A stretch of 64,000 bases of DNA from Prosapia bicincta (lineage: Eukaryota; Arthropoda; Insecta; Hemiptera; Cercopidae), in NCBI GenBank assembly GCA_036971475.1, contig JBAIZL010000007.1:28863447-28927446 (forward strand), written 5' to 3'. Both the position numbers and the translations under genes were made by a program. The notes beneath the pieces are model-generated. The model was not told the origin of the DNA, made no database searches, and saw only the letters and a program-made list of their open reading frames with translations. Positions 1 to 13,756 of this stretch are shown here, piece by piece (position 1 is the first letter of the stretch; each line of letters begins with the position of its first letter).

Positions 1-195
1 TTAAAATGAATTGGGTAATTTTAAATTCAAATAATTGTAAATTACTAGCATTTAAAATGAATTGGGTAATTTTAAATTCAAATTCATCTAAATTACATAA
101 CATTTAAAACTAATTGGGTAACTTTGAATTCAAATAATTGTAAATTACTAGCATTTGAAAGAATTGGGTAATTTTAAATTCAAATTATATAATTT
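1..195. repeat. 51-bp tandem repeat, about four copies
   Basis: The core GAATTGGGTAATTTTAAATT recurs at near 51-bp spacing from base 1 to about 190, with copies drifting by a few substitutions. The left edge is cut by the window. Confidence 0.85.
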
Positions 196-206
196 GCACT
201 AAAACA

Positions 207-325
207 GTGATTGGGTTCACCTCGTCAATGCTAAATAAGAATCTAGCAAAATCTCTGAACTGCAATTTTATGCACTGTAAAATGAATGGATGTACTCCAG
301 ATAATAACTATTCATCATATTTTCC
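207..325. repeat. dispersed repeat, copy 1 (partner at 63762-63873)
   Basis: About 115 bp match, with scattered differences, the sequence just before the terminal AT microsatellite at the other end of the window. A shared core is CTGCAATTTTATGCACTGTA and the shared end is ATAACTATTCATCATAT. Both copies are in the same orientation. The family is not recognised; the second copy follows a hAT-like terminus. Confidence 0.7.
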
Positions 326-485
326 AGTGATGCCATTCTATAGATGGGTGCTACAAAACTGCTCACATTGAGGTTAAGCTAGGCATTGCAGTGGTGATGG
401 AAGAGGGTTATCATGGTGTCCGATTAGCTAAATATACCTTACTTTCTGAGTAGGATAAATATTATACTAAGAACACAGTAAAACA

Positions 486-498
486 CCCCCCCCCCCCC
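486..498. repeat. poly-C run (13 C)
   Basis: An uninterrupted C homopolymer in AT-rich surroundings; its length is prone to assembly error. Confidence 0.8.
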
Positions 499-1182
499 TT
501 TAACTGTTGATCTGAGCAACTTGGACCAGTTACTTACTCAAATGCATATTCTACAGTACGTCTCTCAGGACTGGCATGGTGATTCAATGAGTCACCTTAG
601 CACAGCTTGCCGCAAACAGTTTAGATTGATAACTGCCATAGGCAACTCAGCTTGCATACAATTTAAGTGAACTAATCTTTTTGCTGTTTTTAATTTCATT
701 TATAATTAAATGCAATGTGAACAACAAAAATGTAATGATGGAAATAGAAAGAATTGGGCCAATTTGGTAAAGGTAAGCCATTACAAAGAATTGTTCTCTA
801 TGGTGTGCGGTTACAAAATATTGTTTACGTCAGCTTGAAAAGTAAACGAAGAAAAAAATGAAAACTGTGTAGCACATAAACTGTATTTAAAACTAATAAC
901 AGAAACTTACAAACTTCTTTTCCAAAAAGCAGACATTATATTGGGGTTTTTACTCTGCTTATTGCAATGTGTAAATATTGTAATTTTGTCCATAATACAG
1001 GAAATTATTGCAAGTTAACATTCCCCAGTTATTTAAGACAATAGTTCTGTTGGATCTGCTGGCGAGTAGAAGGAAAGCAGCGGGTCGCATCAACAGTTTT
1101 CAAGTGTTTAGTTCTCTGAAATGCAGTAACATATCTAAAGAAACAAACTATGTATGATAGCTAAACTCTATCCTGTATAATA

Positions 1183-2330
1183 TACGAGGGTGTCAATTGT
1201 TATCTGCAGTTTAGTTATATTTTTGTTTATGTTGGAAGTACCCTTGTTTTACATTGATGATGCATGCTTTGTTTTGTCTATCCATGTTTCAAGCTGCTAG
1301 GTTAGTTTTGTTATTGCTGTTGTGTTGTTTATCATGTCTGCTTAGCTTTTTATTTCCACCAAAGAAGAGCAACGTTCAGTAATCCGTTTTTTGTGGTTGG
1401 GAGGTGTATCATGGGCCGAAATTCACCAAAGACTTTTAGTACAGTACGGGAACAGTATTTTGCCACAATGGAGTATCTATGAATGGACTGAAAACTTCAA
1501 AATTGATCGCACATTGAAGGAGCTGGACAACCATTTACCGCCACAAATGAGGAAACCTTGAGCGTTAACGTGAAATGGTTCTCTTGCACAGATGAATAAC
1601 TGTTGACAAAGTGGCACATCAAGAGCAAATTAGTCACGGTTCTGCCTTTTGGGTTTCATAAAGTTTGTGCAAGATGGATCCCAAAACAACTCACAGTTGC
1701 ATTAACAAACTTGCTTGGACATCTTCCAAACACTTATGGATCCCTATGGTAACAGGACAACTTTTTAGACAGGGTCATTACTGGTGACGAAATGGATCCA
1801 TCATTATGAGCGGGTGAGTAAATGATAGAGTATGGAATGGAAACATCCAAATAGTGATGCAAGAAAATGTTCAAGACCCTACCTTCTGTAGGAAAACTGA
1901 TGCTTATGGTTGTTTTGGGACTCACAAGGTCCAGTACTGGAACATTATGAGGAAAGGGGCACAACAATAAACACGGTACGTTACGACACTGCAAAGCTAA
2001 AGAATGCAATTCAAAGCAAATGTCGAGGACTGTTGTCAAAAGGTGTTGTGTTGTTCCAGTACAAAGTCCGTCCTCATACTACAGAAACTAAATATTGAAG
2101 TACATGCTCACCCTCCATACAGTCCCTATCTTGCACCTTCTGACTATCACTTGTTTGGTCCACTTAAAGAAGCATTGAATGAAGTGCTGTATTCCAAGCT
2201 CCGAGCTCACTTTTTTTTATGAGGGCATTAGGAGCCTTGTATGATGGACAGAGTGTGTTAAAAATAAAAAGCAAGGGGGAGTATGTCGAAAAATGATGTA
2301 CATTTAAGTTTCCTTATTGATTACAATAAA
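1183..2330 (+). pseudogene. decayed mariner (irritans-type) transposon
   Basis: A left terminus TACGAGGGTG follows a TA at 1181. A transposase-like coding region starts at ATG 1334 and has a stop at its fourth codon. Beyond that, pieces of the usual mariner protein appear in shifting frames: EEQRSVIRFLWL, REMVL, the VTGDE stretch with the first catalytic Asp (about 1776-1791), FWDSQGPVLEHYEERGTT, GLLSKGVVLFQ and PPYSPYLAPSDYHLFGPLK with the third catalytic Asp. At the second catalytic position the usual HDNARPH reads as YKVRPH, so the Asp is lost. Multiple stops and frameshifts plus a degraded right end show a dead copy. It lies about 9.5 kb beyond the CtBP stop codon, outside the coding part of the gene. 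Confidence 0.92.
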
Positions 2331-5090
2331 ATTGCATAACTAACTTACAGATAATAATTGACTTATCCTTATATAAAAAAGAAAAATTTATTCAACTAAA
2401 ATAATAATAACATTTCTTATGCAAATTTCACAAAATATTTTTTTATCGATTTCACTTCTTTAAGACTGAACTCTTGTTACTAAAAATAAAGTTTCAATAA
2501 ATTTGATAGTAAAAACCATTCAAGTGTTCCAGATTTGAGATTTAAAAGGATTAAATAATTGGTCAATTCAAACTGTTATTACAATGTCTTTTTATATTTT
2601 ATGCTTTCTTTTGAATTATGTAATAATGTAAGTACAATAAACTTAAACTGTATTAACATACAATTTAGCAAAACATCAATTTACTGTCAAAATTAACATT
2701 TTAGAATATTCACACTGAAACAAGCATAAGTAAAATAAAGGAAAGGGGTAAATGGAGGCACAAAAATAATAACTCAGCAGTACAAGATGTTTTTTATTTC
2801 TTTCAAGTAATGTAGACTCATCAATGGAAGATCCCTAAACACGCATTCAAGTTGAATTTAATAAACTCTTGACAACTATGCTTTGCTACGACTAACTTAT
2901 GAACCTAAGGTGAAATAACTCAACCTACAAACTAACAAACTTATCTCTTAAGAATAGTATTAAGAATTATAAAAGAACTTTTCCACATTGTCGCATTCAC
3001 AATCCTTCCAAAAACTTCCTTGCTTAAAAAAAATTGTCAAGTCCACATGACACTTTGAATTCGGATATAGTATTTCAAAATAGAAACATAAGTCTTTTCT
3101 TTGTCTAATTAACTTTCATTCATGCCTTTAAGATATATATACATATACAAACACACACATCCATAAACATGTATGTTTTATATATATATTATATGTACAT
3201 ATAATGTAGTCATACATGCGTATAATATATATATATATCCATATATGTGTACAGATGAAACACATGCATGTATGCATGCATACACTGACAAACGTACATA
3301 TGTTCATATAATGTATAACATATGTAGTATATTTACATACACATATATGTGCATGCATATATAGTTACATACTAACACTCATATATGTACGTACCTTTTT
3401 TATTTTTATAAAATTGTCTATTGGTTCCTTGAATTTTTTAAAATATTCTCAAGGTTTTTCACCAGCCACGTTGTAAAGTCATAATCTGGGAAATCTCTCG
3501 CTGTTTTTGCACACATGCAAGTGAGCATCACACACATACAATATATGAGAAAACATCAGATTTGCAAGATTCGCTGTTCCAACCATACAAACTGGATGGA
3601 ATGTTCAATAGACCAATTTGATGGCGTAAAATGACTTGCAACAAAAGAAAAGTAACACAAAACAAGTTGCGAAACTAATGCACACTTAACTTACTAAAGC
3701 AATGTGATGTAATAATATTAAATTAACTACATCCTTAGACTGAGAAAATGACTACAATAATTTACTAAATATTTACGGCACTAAACAAAGAAATTTATGC
3801 AGTATCTATGTAAACATGCAATTAGTTCAGTGAGTCAATTTGCAAAGATAAAAATAAATATTATAAATGCTTTACATGTATTCTACGGACAGCCAATGAT
3901 GACACAGTTAAACACACCCAAGAAATTAAAAACCCTTAATTCGATTCAATATTTCCCAATTTCTGTACATTACTAGTCATGTAAAATTCAATTTCAAATT
4001 AACAAGTACTAATAAATGAAATAATGTGTCGTCTAAAGACACTTTACTTTAAAAAAATCTTTTTATATGTACAGGAAAGCTGTATATATATTTACAGAAA
4101 AACCGAAGGCACTAGGTTACAATAAATTTTAATCACAGTACAACTTTAAGACTAAAATTTTTAAAATATATGTTGATTTTTATTCTTAGACTGGTGAAAC
4201 TAAGATATAATTTTTCAACTGGATACTTAGTTAATCAATTACAAAAATCATTTTGCTATAAAAGGAATTTTAATCCTGCAGTGGTTGTGTATAATACAAT
4301 GTTTTAAAAGCACAAAACTCCCTTGGTACTGGGAGATCCGAAACAAAACCCTCGCTACGCTAAATATCGTATACATCTCTCAGGACTAGGGGAGTTTAGG
4401 AACATTTTAAATATATGGTTTATAACTTTATTTACATTTTATTTAAAGGAAAACTACTCTGAATGCCTTGTATTACATTTTTTGTGCAATTAATTCAAAT
4501 CCCAAATTCGAATATAGTAAAAGTAGTGATAGGAAATGCAGAAAATCGTGGCTAGCATAGAAGATAATGATTTTAATTTTTACCAAAGTCCAAATTTTAC
4601 CAAATTTAACAGCTTATTTAACAATTGAACGCTGTGTAATTTGTGTTATTAACCGTGTTTGTTTCATTATGTTTAAATTTTGTATTACTTCTTTTAAAAT
4701 GTTATAATCTTCAAATTGTGATTGTCAGTTCCTATGAGTTATTGAGATTAGGTAATGGTATAATCAGTATGATTCTTTTTTTTTATTAATTAATGGTTGT
4801 GTGAAGAACTATGTTAGCAAGATGAAGGTTTTTTCTAGAAAATTTAGCACCTTTTAATTTATCGACTGAATAAATTATAAAAATTCCTGTTATTTTATTT
4901 CCAAGCCTTTCCCCATACCTTTTGATTTTATTATACAAAAGAAAAAAATAGTTTAAAAATACAAGTACATGAATTTTTGTCAATTAGGAATATTAGATTT
5001 CAAAAATCAAAAAAAAAACTTATTAAAAATTTAAAAAAATGTTATTTCAATTTATTCACTACAAGAGTATTCCCAAATATAATACTTAAA
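2331..5090. other. AT-rich non-coding stretch with a short-repeat patch
   Basis: No gene is recognised. Bases 3130-3400 are alternating purine-pyrimidine low-complexity DNA built from TATA, TACATA and CACA words. The open frames there exist only because of that composition. The rest shows nothing notable. Confidence 0.6.
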
Positions 5091-5124
5091 ATTTTGGACT
5101 AAATCGGAGTATGACCGGAGTAGA

Positions 5125-5300
5125 TCGGCTTCCTAATATTGAATTATTTGAAAAAAACTGTATTAACATAAATTGTCATCCAATACACTTTAAAAAAAAT
5201 GTATTTGAACTAGACTGAATGAATAAAACTCATTTTATTAATAACTGAAAATGTGTATAAGATATATATAAAGAGAGTGCGAAATAATAAAAAGAATTGA
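5125..5300 (+). repeat. SINE-like dispersed repeat, copy 1 (partner at 52787-53045)
   Basis: The segment from about 5146 aligns with 52888-53040 through shared blocks such as ATTAACAT, TGGATGAATAAAA-like, ATTTTATTAA and AAGATATATAT, with diverged bases between them. The better copy at 52.8 kb has a tRNA-like head, so I read this as an old SINE. Orientation is the same in both. Confidence 0.5.
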
Positions 5301-7375
5301 ATCATACAAATTTTTAAAATGTGTGTAAAAAAGTCAGCAAAAACAGTTTTGTTTCCATAAATATTATATAAAGAATGTATTTATAGTTTGTACTTTTATT
5401 TATTATTTGGTATATCATGTAGCTTGTGACCTTTTAAAATTCAATGTTGTTACCAAAAATAAAAAATTCTACTACTGCAAAGGCCGTGTTTTGTTTTAGT
5501 TTCTCTATTCAACAATAAAAATGTTTATATCAAGGACAGTGGTTCTTGCTAACAGGTTAAATATGTGGTCTTAAAACATATATTTTTAAACCACAGACAA
5601 TATTATTACAGGTAAATAATTGGATTAAATTATACAATATTCAAATAAAAATTGCAAATCCATTATTCACAAACATTTGTATTATGATCCACTGCAGGAT
5701 TATAACCATCTGCACTGTAGATGTAACAGGAAATATAAAAGTGGCTTATTGTACTGATAATTAATTAATAAAGTACAAAACTTTATTAATTATTCTCCCA
5801 CAAAATAATAAGCAAAAACCTATTAAAACTTTAATACATATATTTATATAAGAGACACACTTTTGGGGAATAAATTATAATGGGTTTTTTAATCTCCAGG
5901 ATGGTTAATTGTATCAAATCAGTAAAATATATAAAATCACCACCATTCTGTGCTCTTCTAGTCACTCAGACAAACACAAACCTTTATCTACAATATACTG
6001 AAGTAAATATAAACTAATTAGAACAAAAATATCGTCATTTCTATTGCTATTATTGAAATATACTAAATAAATATGCAACATTCCCAATGATATTTTTAAA
6101 TTTGTTCGGCTAAGCTTTTAAATGCTTTATTATCCGGATAATCCTCAGATTAGAGCACAAATGTGGTTTTTCCATTGACATCCATTAAATTTGTTTTGCA
6201 CAGTTACAATAACTACAACTAGACACATGCATTTATATTGATGGTATTAATGCACTGACAATGTTTGCAAACTTCATGCTAAAAAGTAAAAAAAGTGTTA
6301 CAAAATTGTAACTATTTATATTTATGTACAATTTTAAAGTTGGGTAATTTCAATAACTTGGTACGTAACATGATAATATAGCTATCAATAACAACATTTG
6401 TATTTAAATCACAAACTTAAAAGTAATCAGAAATTAATGCACAGTGTCCATAAATATTACCTGAGTTTTTGCCTTTATTAGAAACCTCTTACGATAATCA
6501 GAACTTACATTACAACAATAGTTTATAATTTGCAAACAGAATAAACAATATAAACTCTCTTCTATAATAAAATGAAAAAGAAGTATTTGTTCACATTGCA
6601 ATGACAAAATTAAGGACAATTTTATAACTAGAAATCAGACAATTTATTTACAAAAAATGACTCATTTTGTAAATATTTACACCAGTATCCTGTTTAACAG
6701 TTTAATGAAATATATCTGTGAATGTGACCATTAACACCTTACTCAATGTCCAACAAAGGAATAACACTGATAAGATCCAGCGTCCACTCACTCGTCTCAC
6801 TTGGTTGCGAATATTATAGAATTATTTGTTATTGTTACATTTTATGCCAATGCAATTCTATTAAGGGTTCTTGTAGTTGAAGTCTTCACTTTAACCAAAA
6901 GGGCAAGACACACATGTACATAATATTTATATCTATAATTGTATGTTTGGTTTTAATTTTAATACATCTCTTTAAATAAATGTGTAAAATAAATAATAAG
7001 TCTAATACATTATTTGATTTCAGGCACAAACATTTATTAAAAGTTATGTTTTTCAAAAATAAATACTATAAATATTTTATAAAAGTTGAGTTCTATATTA
7101 AAACAAAAGCAAAACATTGTCGTTCTATTTTGCCATCTATTGAAAAGGATTTCATAACTTTAACAATATCAAATATTGGTGTTTATTTTATGCTTTATGA
7201 ATAAATAAAACTCTAAAGCTGTTTACTCTTGAATAGCACACATCCAACATAAAGAGAACAAAAGCTATTGACATTATACACGTTTTTAATTCCTTTATGT
7301 ATTACCTGTTTTCTCCAAAACATTTTAAGGTCAATATTTCCTCTAAACACGTGAATAACTTACTTTAAAGATAAC
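5301..7375. other. AT-rich non-coding stretch
   Basis: I see no gene, RNA or repeat of note here; open frames are short and of low complexity. Confidence 0.55.
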
Positions 7376-7825
7376 CGCTACATTGTTATTGCATTCAGGG
7401 CAGTAAAATTTATTAAATTGTAAACAGCTTAAATTTCAAAATTTGTACTACATTGAACACAAAAATAATTTATTTAATTTTGAAATAAATTTTGCCTGCA
7501 TCTCTTGCTCTTTCTCATGCACACGCTACATTGTTATTGCATTCAGCGCAATAGAATTATTATAAATTGTAAACAGCTTAAATTTCAAAATTTGTACTAC
7601 GTTGAACACAAAAATAATTTATTTAATTTTGAAATAAATTTTGCCTGCATCTCTTGCTCTTTCTCATGCACACGCTACATTGTTATTGCATTCAGCGCAA
7701 TAGAATTATTATAAATTGTAAACAGCTTAAATTTCAAAATTTGTACTACGTTAAACACAAAAATAATCTATTTCATTTTGAAATAAATTTTGCTGGCCTA
7801 TCTTGCTCTTTCTTTCTTTCTCACA
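7376..7825. repeat. 149-bp tandem repeat, three copies
   Basis: Units start at CGCTACATTGTTATTGCATT near 7376, 7524 and 7673. The second and third units are nearly identical; the first differs more. The array runs into a CT-rich stretch and a (CA)n tract (7826-7856). The repeat creates two look-alike open frames that are not genes. Confidence 0.9.
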
Positions 7826-7856
7826 GCGCACGCACACGCACACACACACACACTAA

Positions 7857-10800
7857 CGATGAGGGAGAGAGTACAAACATCAAGATTTGAAGTTACAACA
7901 GTAATACAAATTTACATCACAGTATTTCATACTGTATACAAAATGTGTAACATTTTCTCTCTTTCGAATCATTATTATTTTATGCGATAATTTTCAATTT
8001 ATACTTATATTCAATCCTACTCTTTCCTTAAATAGCAAAACTAAATAACAATGTACTTTCTTTAGAGATAAATTCTCTCTCTTACACACACAAATACACT
8101 ATTATATTTTTTAAATACATATAAATAAACTGCAATCAAGACATTCTCAGAATATCTGATAAAATTTCAAGCTGTATAGTTGTGTATTGCTTTTTAAATA
8201 TAAAAAAAATTAACGTTTTTCTTTAAAAATAAATAGCAATAAAACACACGCATATATATAGTGGCCCCTTAGATATGCATTTGTGCCCTTGAAAATACAC
8301 AAATAAGATTTGCCTTTCTTGTAACTAATCTTATTTTTTATTATGACGTGTGAGTATTATTAGGCATCAAAGTGTAAAGATATTTTGTATTGTGTTTTTT
8401 ATAAATCTAATCTAATGGACATTTTTTTTAATTTATAGGTTTTTCTTCTACATAGATTGTACTTGTCAACCAAGCTAGGTAGAATCTAGATTGAACTGAA
8501 AAATAGCAGTGATAATTTTACCTTTTCAACTCCCAGGTGGCATACCGCATAACAGAAGAAAAGACAACAGTTGAAACACTGCGCTTGTTGGTACGAAGGT
8601 GTGAATTCTAAAAGTAACCATTCTTAAGACCAATCTACTCCATATAAAACTCGCTGATTTGGGTCAAACTTCAAACTGTATATTTTGTTATAGTTTGTAT
8701 ACATTCCAATAAAACTTTCAGAGTTTGCCAATTTTTCATGTTATTTTATGGTCTGTTATAACTGTAAAAATGGAATGAAACCAGGTTTAATATATATAAA
8801 ACAAACCTCAAATATTTCAAAAACAGAAAGAAAAACAGTGGTTTCGCAGAGCAGTTTTGTAAAATATGCAGTATTATTTTCAAGTTTGAAATAGGTCATC
8901 CTAAAAATTAAATAAAAAACTAAGAACACAATCTGAGAAAAAAAAATTTTAAAATTTTGAAACTGCCCATCCAGAATTTCTCTATTGTGTACTGTATTTT
9001 AATGTTAATTACAGAAAATAAATAAGACAAGATTTAAATAGAGTCCAGGGGGATTTAATTAGTAAAAGAACCTTTCTTTAATATAAGTGTTAGAGTATTA
9101 ATTCAAAAAGCCACAGAGTGGCCGGGCTGTTCCAAAAATTTGGTTAAGTACACCCCAGTGTTTAATCTGTATCTCATAAGTGTGTTTTTGCTATTAACAT
9201 ATTAAATTTTTTTTTAAAAAAGAAAAATTAACTACAACTATGGTAAACTCGGCTTTCTGAAGGTTAATCTATTCATTATGGCGACAGCTGTAATTTATAT
9301 ATATTTGTGTTTTACAGTGAAGAGTAAATCTATAATTGTCTACAAACTAATTGTAATAGTCTATCAACACCATCTAGATTGGCTAAAAAAATTTATAATT
9401 CGAGTTATTAATTTTAAGAAGCTGAAGTTATATTAGCAGACTTCTTAAATCACTGGAATTGTATGAATGCGTTATTTGCACTTTTGGTTGTAAACAAAAT
9501 AAAATGCTGCAAACGTCCAAGAGTCTATTACTTCCATCCTAGATATGTTTATTTGGTTGACAGTTTACAGGATCTCATTCCCTTTGACCATTATGTCCCA
9601 ACACAGTTTGTTAAAACGGAATATAAATTAGGTAATAGAACATACAATATTATTACTTAGTTCTAATTATCATTGGTTAATTCTTAATTATTTAAACCTA
9701 TTTTATTGTTTCAAGGTAATTTTCACTATCTTTATAATTTAATTACTTGTGAGACATGTGGCACGTTATCTACGAAAACAAATTGTTTGCATTTTGTGCG
9801 AGTTGTCGTTACACAAAAGTGTCTTTGTATCAGGTACTAAAGCGTATTGTAGTGTGTATTTTGCCAATTAGAATGTGGTATTTATATCGATGTCAGACAT
9901 TATTATGAATCATAAAGACTCAACTCCTGAGCCAGTGATTTTGCCCAAGTATTGAAATTATAAAAATAGTGGTTTTATTTGTTATTCTTCAAGGAATAAG
10001 ACATAATTAAGGGGTCACCATAGTAATTTTCATGAACATCTGAAAATGAACACTGTAAAACAATTGCAATAAAAACCCATGAATGGAATATAAAGACAAG
10101 TTGTTTAATGACAGTGTTTTACGTGACAACATTTGTTAGGTTTTTCTAAACACTCTGTATTTACTACATAAATAATATAAATTATAACAATACTAATATA
10201 AAGCAATAATTTTGTATGCTTAAATTCATGTCTTATTTTTATGCTGCACGAGTACATAATCATGAGGCTATAATATATTCATTTTCATCATCAGGTATTT
10301 TATGATAGATTTATCACGTTTTTCAAAACATTATTCATAAAATAATAATATAATCAATAGTTTTGTCTTAGAATGTGCTTAGAGTAGTTTCACTTTATAT
10401 AATTAATAATTTTGCCTTATGTGCTTAGGAGTAGTTTTATCAGTCAGTTTACTGCAAGTTTTTTCAAATTTTCTCAATGAAATTTGTAGACTTTACTATT
10501 TTAAAATGGCGATAACAAAAGATATATTTTTTTACAAATGTGCTTTATATTGCTTTCCATAAAATTGAGTTGAAACTAAACAGCATTTCATAAACTACAG
10601 CGCATGTCAAGTATCCTAAAATATGCATTAAGGGGGTCGGTACAATGGAAAACAAGAAATGTATATGAATTACTTTTTTAAATAAAAGGCAGTTTGATCA
10701 GTATTCCAAGAGCAAAATTATTTTTAAAATATTTTTATATTATTTGAAACAATTTAAACAAAATTATAATACAGTAATACCATGTTTAGTCTGGAGATGC

Positions 10801-11871
10801 ATTTCCTAGCCATACGAAGTCAAACAATACTGCGCGATATGGGTTCAAATGATTTTGCCACCAAATCCAAGGGTAATACAATGTTTTGTTCAAGTAATTT
10901 GGTTTCATTAATTATTACATGAAATAGATAGGTTTGGTGGCATATCACCGGTTCAAATTTGTTGTTGTCCTCACAGGTACTGATCAATTATTTTGAAGTG
11001 TATTGGTGTTAGATGGTTGTAAATTTTATGAACTGCCTGTGCAACTGGGTGCCCATCTCTCTTAGTTTCAACGTTTTAACTCTCTGAAATGGCATTTAGT
11101 AAACTTGAACATAACCGGTGCTGAATTAAACTGGGTATATCTTAGCAAAAACCATTGTAAAACTAAGTCTTCAAATCTCATTGTAGAACATGTCTGTTAC
11201 TATTTGCAATATTTCTGGTTCCTCCTAAGCTGATAAAACAAGGTTTTTTCGATAAAATCATCTAAAAGTTATTAAACCATCATTTTGGACAGTTTTTACA
11301 TGCAACTCTTCCAACAAAATAAAAATTAGTTTTATAATAAAAATTTCATTACTTCATATCTAAATAAGTTTAACATTTAAAAGTCTATATAAATTATGCA
11401 AAATGACAATTGTTGAAAATATAATTATAACATTCATCAATCACAGAAAATAATCCTACATATGCTGAAAGTACTCAGCGGTTTAAAAATAAAACTAATT
11501 TTTCTGAAAAAGGTTTCAAAGCAATCAGCCTGAAATCAAACAGTATAATTTGAAAATGAATTCACTTAATGGAAACACATCACTGTAAATGATTTTGTAC
11601 TATTTGGAATGATCCTCAGGGGAAAATCTTGACACAATATACAAACAGATTGATAAAAATTTAATAATTTAAATATTTACTATAAGCATGGTGGAACTGT
11701 TGATTGATGTACAAGGAGCCAATAAACCATACTAACTTTTCTTCTTTTAAAATTAGGAAAAAACATGGCCAAATCAAAAGCATACGGGTCTGTTTGTAGG
11801 CGATTTCTTTGTACAACACATGCGTAGGGTTTACTGGAGATTACAAAATGGCAGGAGGGCGGAAGGCGGGG
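7857..11871 (-). other. presumed CtBP 3' UTR and 3' flank
   Basis: Non-coding AT-rich sequence follows the CtBP stop codon. No transposase, RNA gene or convincing reading frame is seen. An open frame at 9463-9660 on the plus strand (65 codons) has no recognisable domain. Several AATAAA matches exist on the minus strand (for example near 9975), but I cannot tell which ends the transcript. Confidence 0.4.
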
Positions 11872-11937
11872 TTAATGCACTTCTGAAGATTCAGGTTTAA
11901 CCGAGTGATGATTCGATGGGTCAGCTGTGCTCAACGG
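11872..11937 (-). CDS. CtBP: CtBP last coding exon (long isoform) with VKPE SUMO-type motif
   Basis: Twenty-one codons and a TAA stop follow a textbook acceptor (eight T then CAG). The reading phase (0) matches the GTAAGT donor at 20243. The peptide is P-L-S-T-A-D-P-S-N-H-H-S, then VKPE, then S-S-E-V-H and stop. VKPE fits the psi-K-x-E SUMO acceptor consensus and sits at the same extreme C-terminal position as the SUMO-modified VKPE of vertebrate CtBP1. The exon is 8.3 kb from its upstream partner and far too short for automatic ORF calling. I infer it from splice signals, phase and the conserved motif. The 3' UTR begins at 11871 and runs towards lower coordinates for an unknown distance. Confidence 0.85.
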   Translation of the reverse strand, partial: PLSTADPSNHHSVKPESSEVH

Positions 11938-12213
11938 CTGAAAAAAAATTGTAAAACACTGTTTAAACAATGTGCACATAAAACTAAGCATTGTTACAGT
12001 AACACATTAGTAACAACCTTTGTGCTACACATAAACACATAGTGTCACACAAACACATAAAAATGCACTCAATTTTAAGTACAAACTTAAAACAATTAAT
12101 GATTTTCTTTATATATACAGTTCACTGTACGAACAAAAACCAAAATAAAAGTGTACCATACACCATTCTGACATTCAGATATGTACATTTAAAAAAATAT
12201 AAGGATATATCGT

Positions 12214-13052
12214 TTAACACGTTGACTGCCATGGCGGTCACCGGTGACCGACACTGTATTGTTTGCATAGGGCCACAGTTTAGACCTAACTTAAGATCAT
12301 ATCGCAAGGCTGTCGGGGGACATTCATGATGTATTTACCATATGAGGTGTCCGACACGGCCTCTGTGTGTTCCTGCATTCAGACAAAAGGTAATTTTTTT
12401 CCTTACAAGACTATAATTATTGGGAAACTAGAAGTTCATAATTACAAGGAAATAGTTTTTATTTACATTTTTTGTAGAACTATATTATGGTTTAGAATAG
12501 TATTACATTTGAATTGATCCTAAATAAATTTCAACTAAAAAATTGAACAATTCGAAAATTAGAAACTAAAAATTTCAATTTAAAACGTCTACCACCAATT
12601 CATAAAATCTTATAAAATTCTTAAAAAGCTCAATTCGAAGCATATTTGTACTGAAGAATACAAACATAAAAGTAAAAAAATGTTCAGATTATAATTACAT
12701 TCTAATTATTCAAGAAAAAATATTTTCATAAAAAAGTTATGCTGAAAATTGAAAAATGTATCTATAGAATAAATGTATTTATAAAATAAGTGAATTCATT
12801 CAGAAAATCAGCCTTGAACAGGGACTAAGTAATCAGCACAACAGCGTGACCGATGCAGTGCCTTGTAGTATAAATAATTACGTTACGCCATGACGGTCAC
12901 CGGTGTCCAACATTACAAAATAAACTAGTTTAAATGAATAAACACACTAGAATACAAAATATTATTATGTTTTGTCATTATTTAAACAAAAAAGTACATA
13001 AAAAATTGTGTTTAAATGTTATCGGAAAACTGGTTGGCAGTCAATGTGTTAA
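12214..13052. mobile_element. TTAA-flanked (piggyBac-type) non-autonomous element, 839 bp
   Basis: The ends are inverted repeats: left TTAACACGTTGACTGCCA, right its near-perfect complement (one difference) ending in TTAA. Subterminal GGTCACCGGTGACC-type palindromes occur at 12236-12250 and 12893-12905. No transposase is encoded. TTAA duplications are the hallmark of the piggyBac superfamily. It sits in the last CtBP intron, about 280 bp upstream (in gene sense) of the last exon. Confidence 0.85.
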
Positions 13053-13291
13053 AAAACGATCAAAGTTATACAGGACAGAAACACATAAGTTATAAATGAA
13101 TGAAACCCAACTGTACAAATTAGAAGCATAAATAGGATTCGCTACCTGTTTTTGATTTTATTATTTTTTATGAATACATTTAAAATGAATGAGAAGTTTT
13201 TGCTGTGAAAGCTTTATAAAACAAAAAAAGATGCAAGCACATAAATTTACATAAAGGTTTTTAAAAATATTTTTTGATATCTAATGTACTA

Positions 13292-13756
13292 CAGTAGAAC
13301 CTCTCTAATTTGTCACAGAAATAACAAACATCGTCTACACTGTCACGTAGTAGAGGCACCAACAGTAAAACTCTTTAGTACAAAAGAAAATGACAGGCTT
13401 TTTCAAAACAAAAACGTCAATAGATTTACTACACCATATTTTTTCGTGCTAATGTTATTGTTCTCATGAGGTACTGTAATATATTTTTATATATGTCACT
13501 TTTATGAAACTAGAGTAACATACTGTATTTGTAATTACAAACTATTATTCTGCAGGCTACTAGTGTCGTGTGACAGTGTTGTTGAGTTTTTCAACAGACA
13601 TATTAAGTAATTACAACATTAATTACATTATATACCTATTTATGAGCTATATTTATCCACAATTACATGTTAATTTCACGATTTATATAATTTGTCAATT
13701 TCTCAAATTCGTCACCCACTTGGTCCTGAACATGACAAATTAAAAAGTTTCCACGG
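13292..13756. mobile_element. pogo/Tigger-type MITE, degraded right end
   Basis: Left end CAGTAGAACCTCTCTAATTT after a TA. The right side has the decayed complement (GACAAATTAAAAAGTTTCCA). The open frame at its left edge is not a transposase. CAGTAGAACCTC is the typical pogo/Tigger start. Confidence 0.6.

Noticed and set aside
3128..3364. Open frames on both strands rich in Cys, His, Tyr and Ile
   Set aside because: They arise from TATA/CACA low-complexity DNA.
7505..7890. Two overlapping open frames of similar sequence
   Set aside because: They come from the 149-bp tandem repeat and are not a gene family.
9463..9660. 65-codon open frame with a less biased composition
   Set aside because: No recognisable domain, no splice sites of note, and it is antisense within the presumed CtBP 3' region. 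It could be an old transposon piece but cannot be supported.
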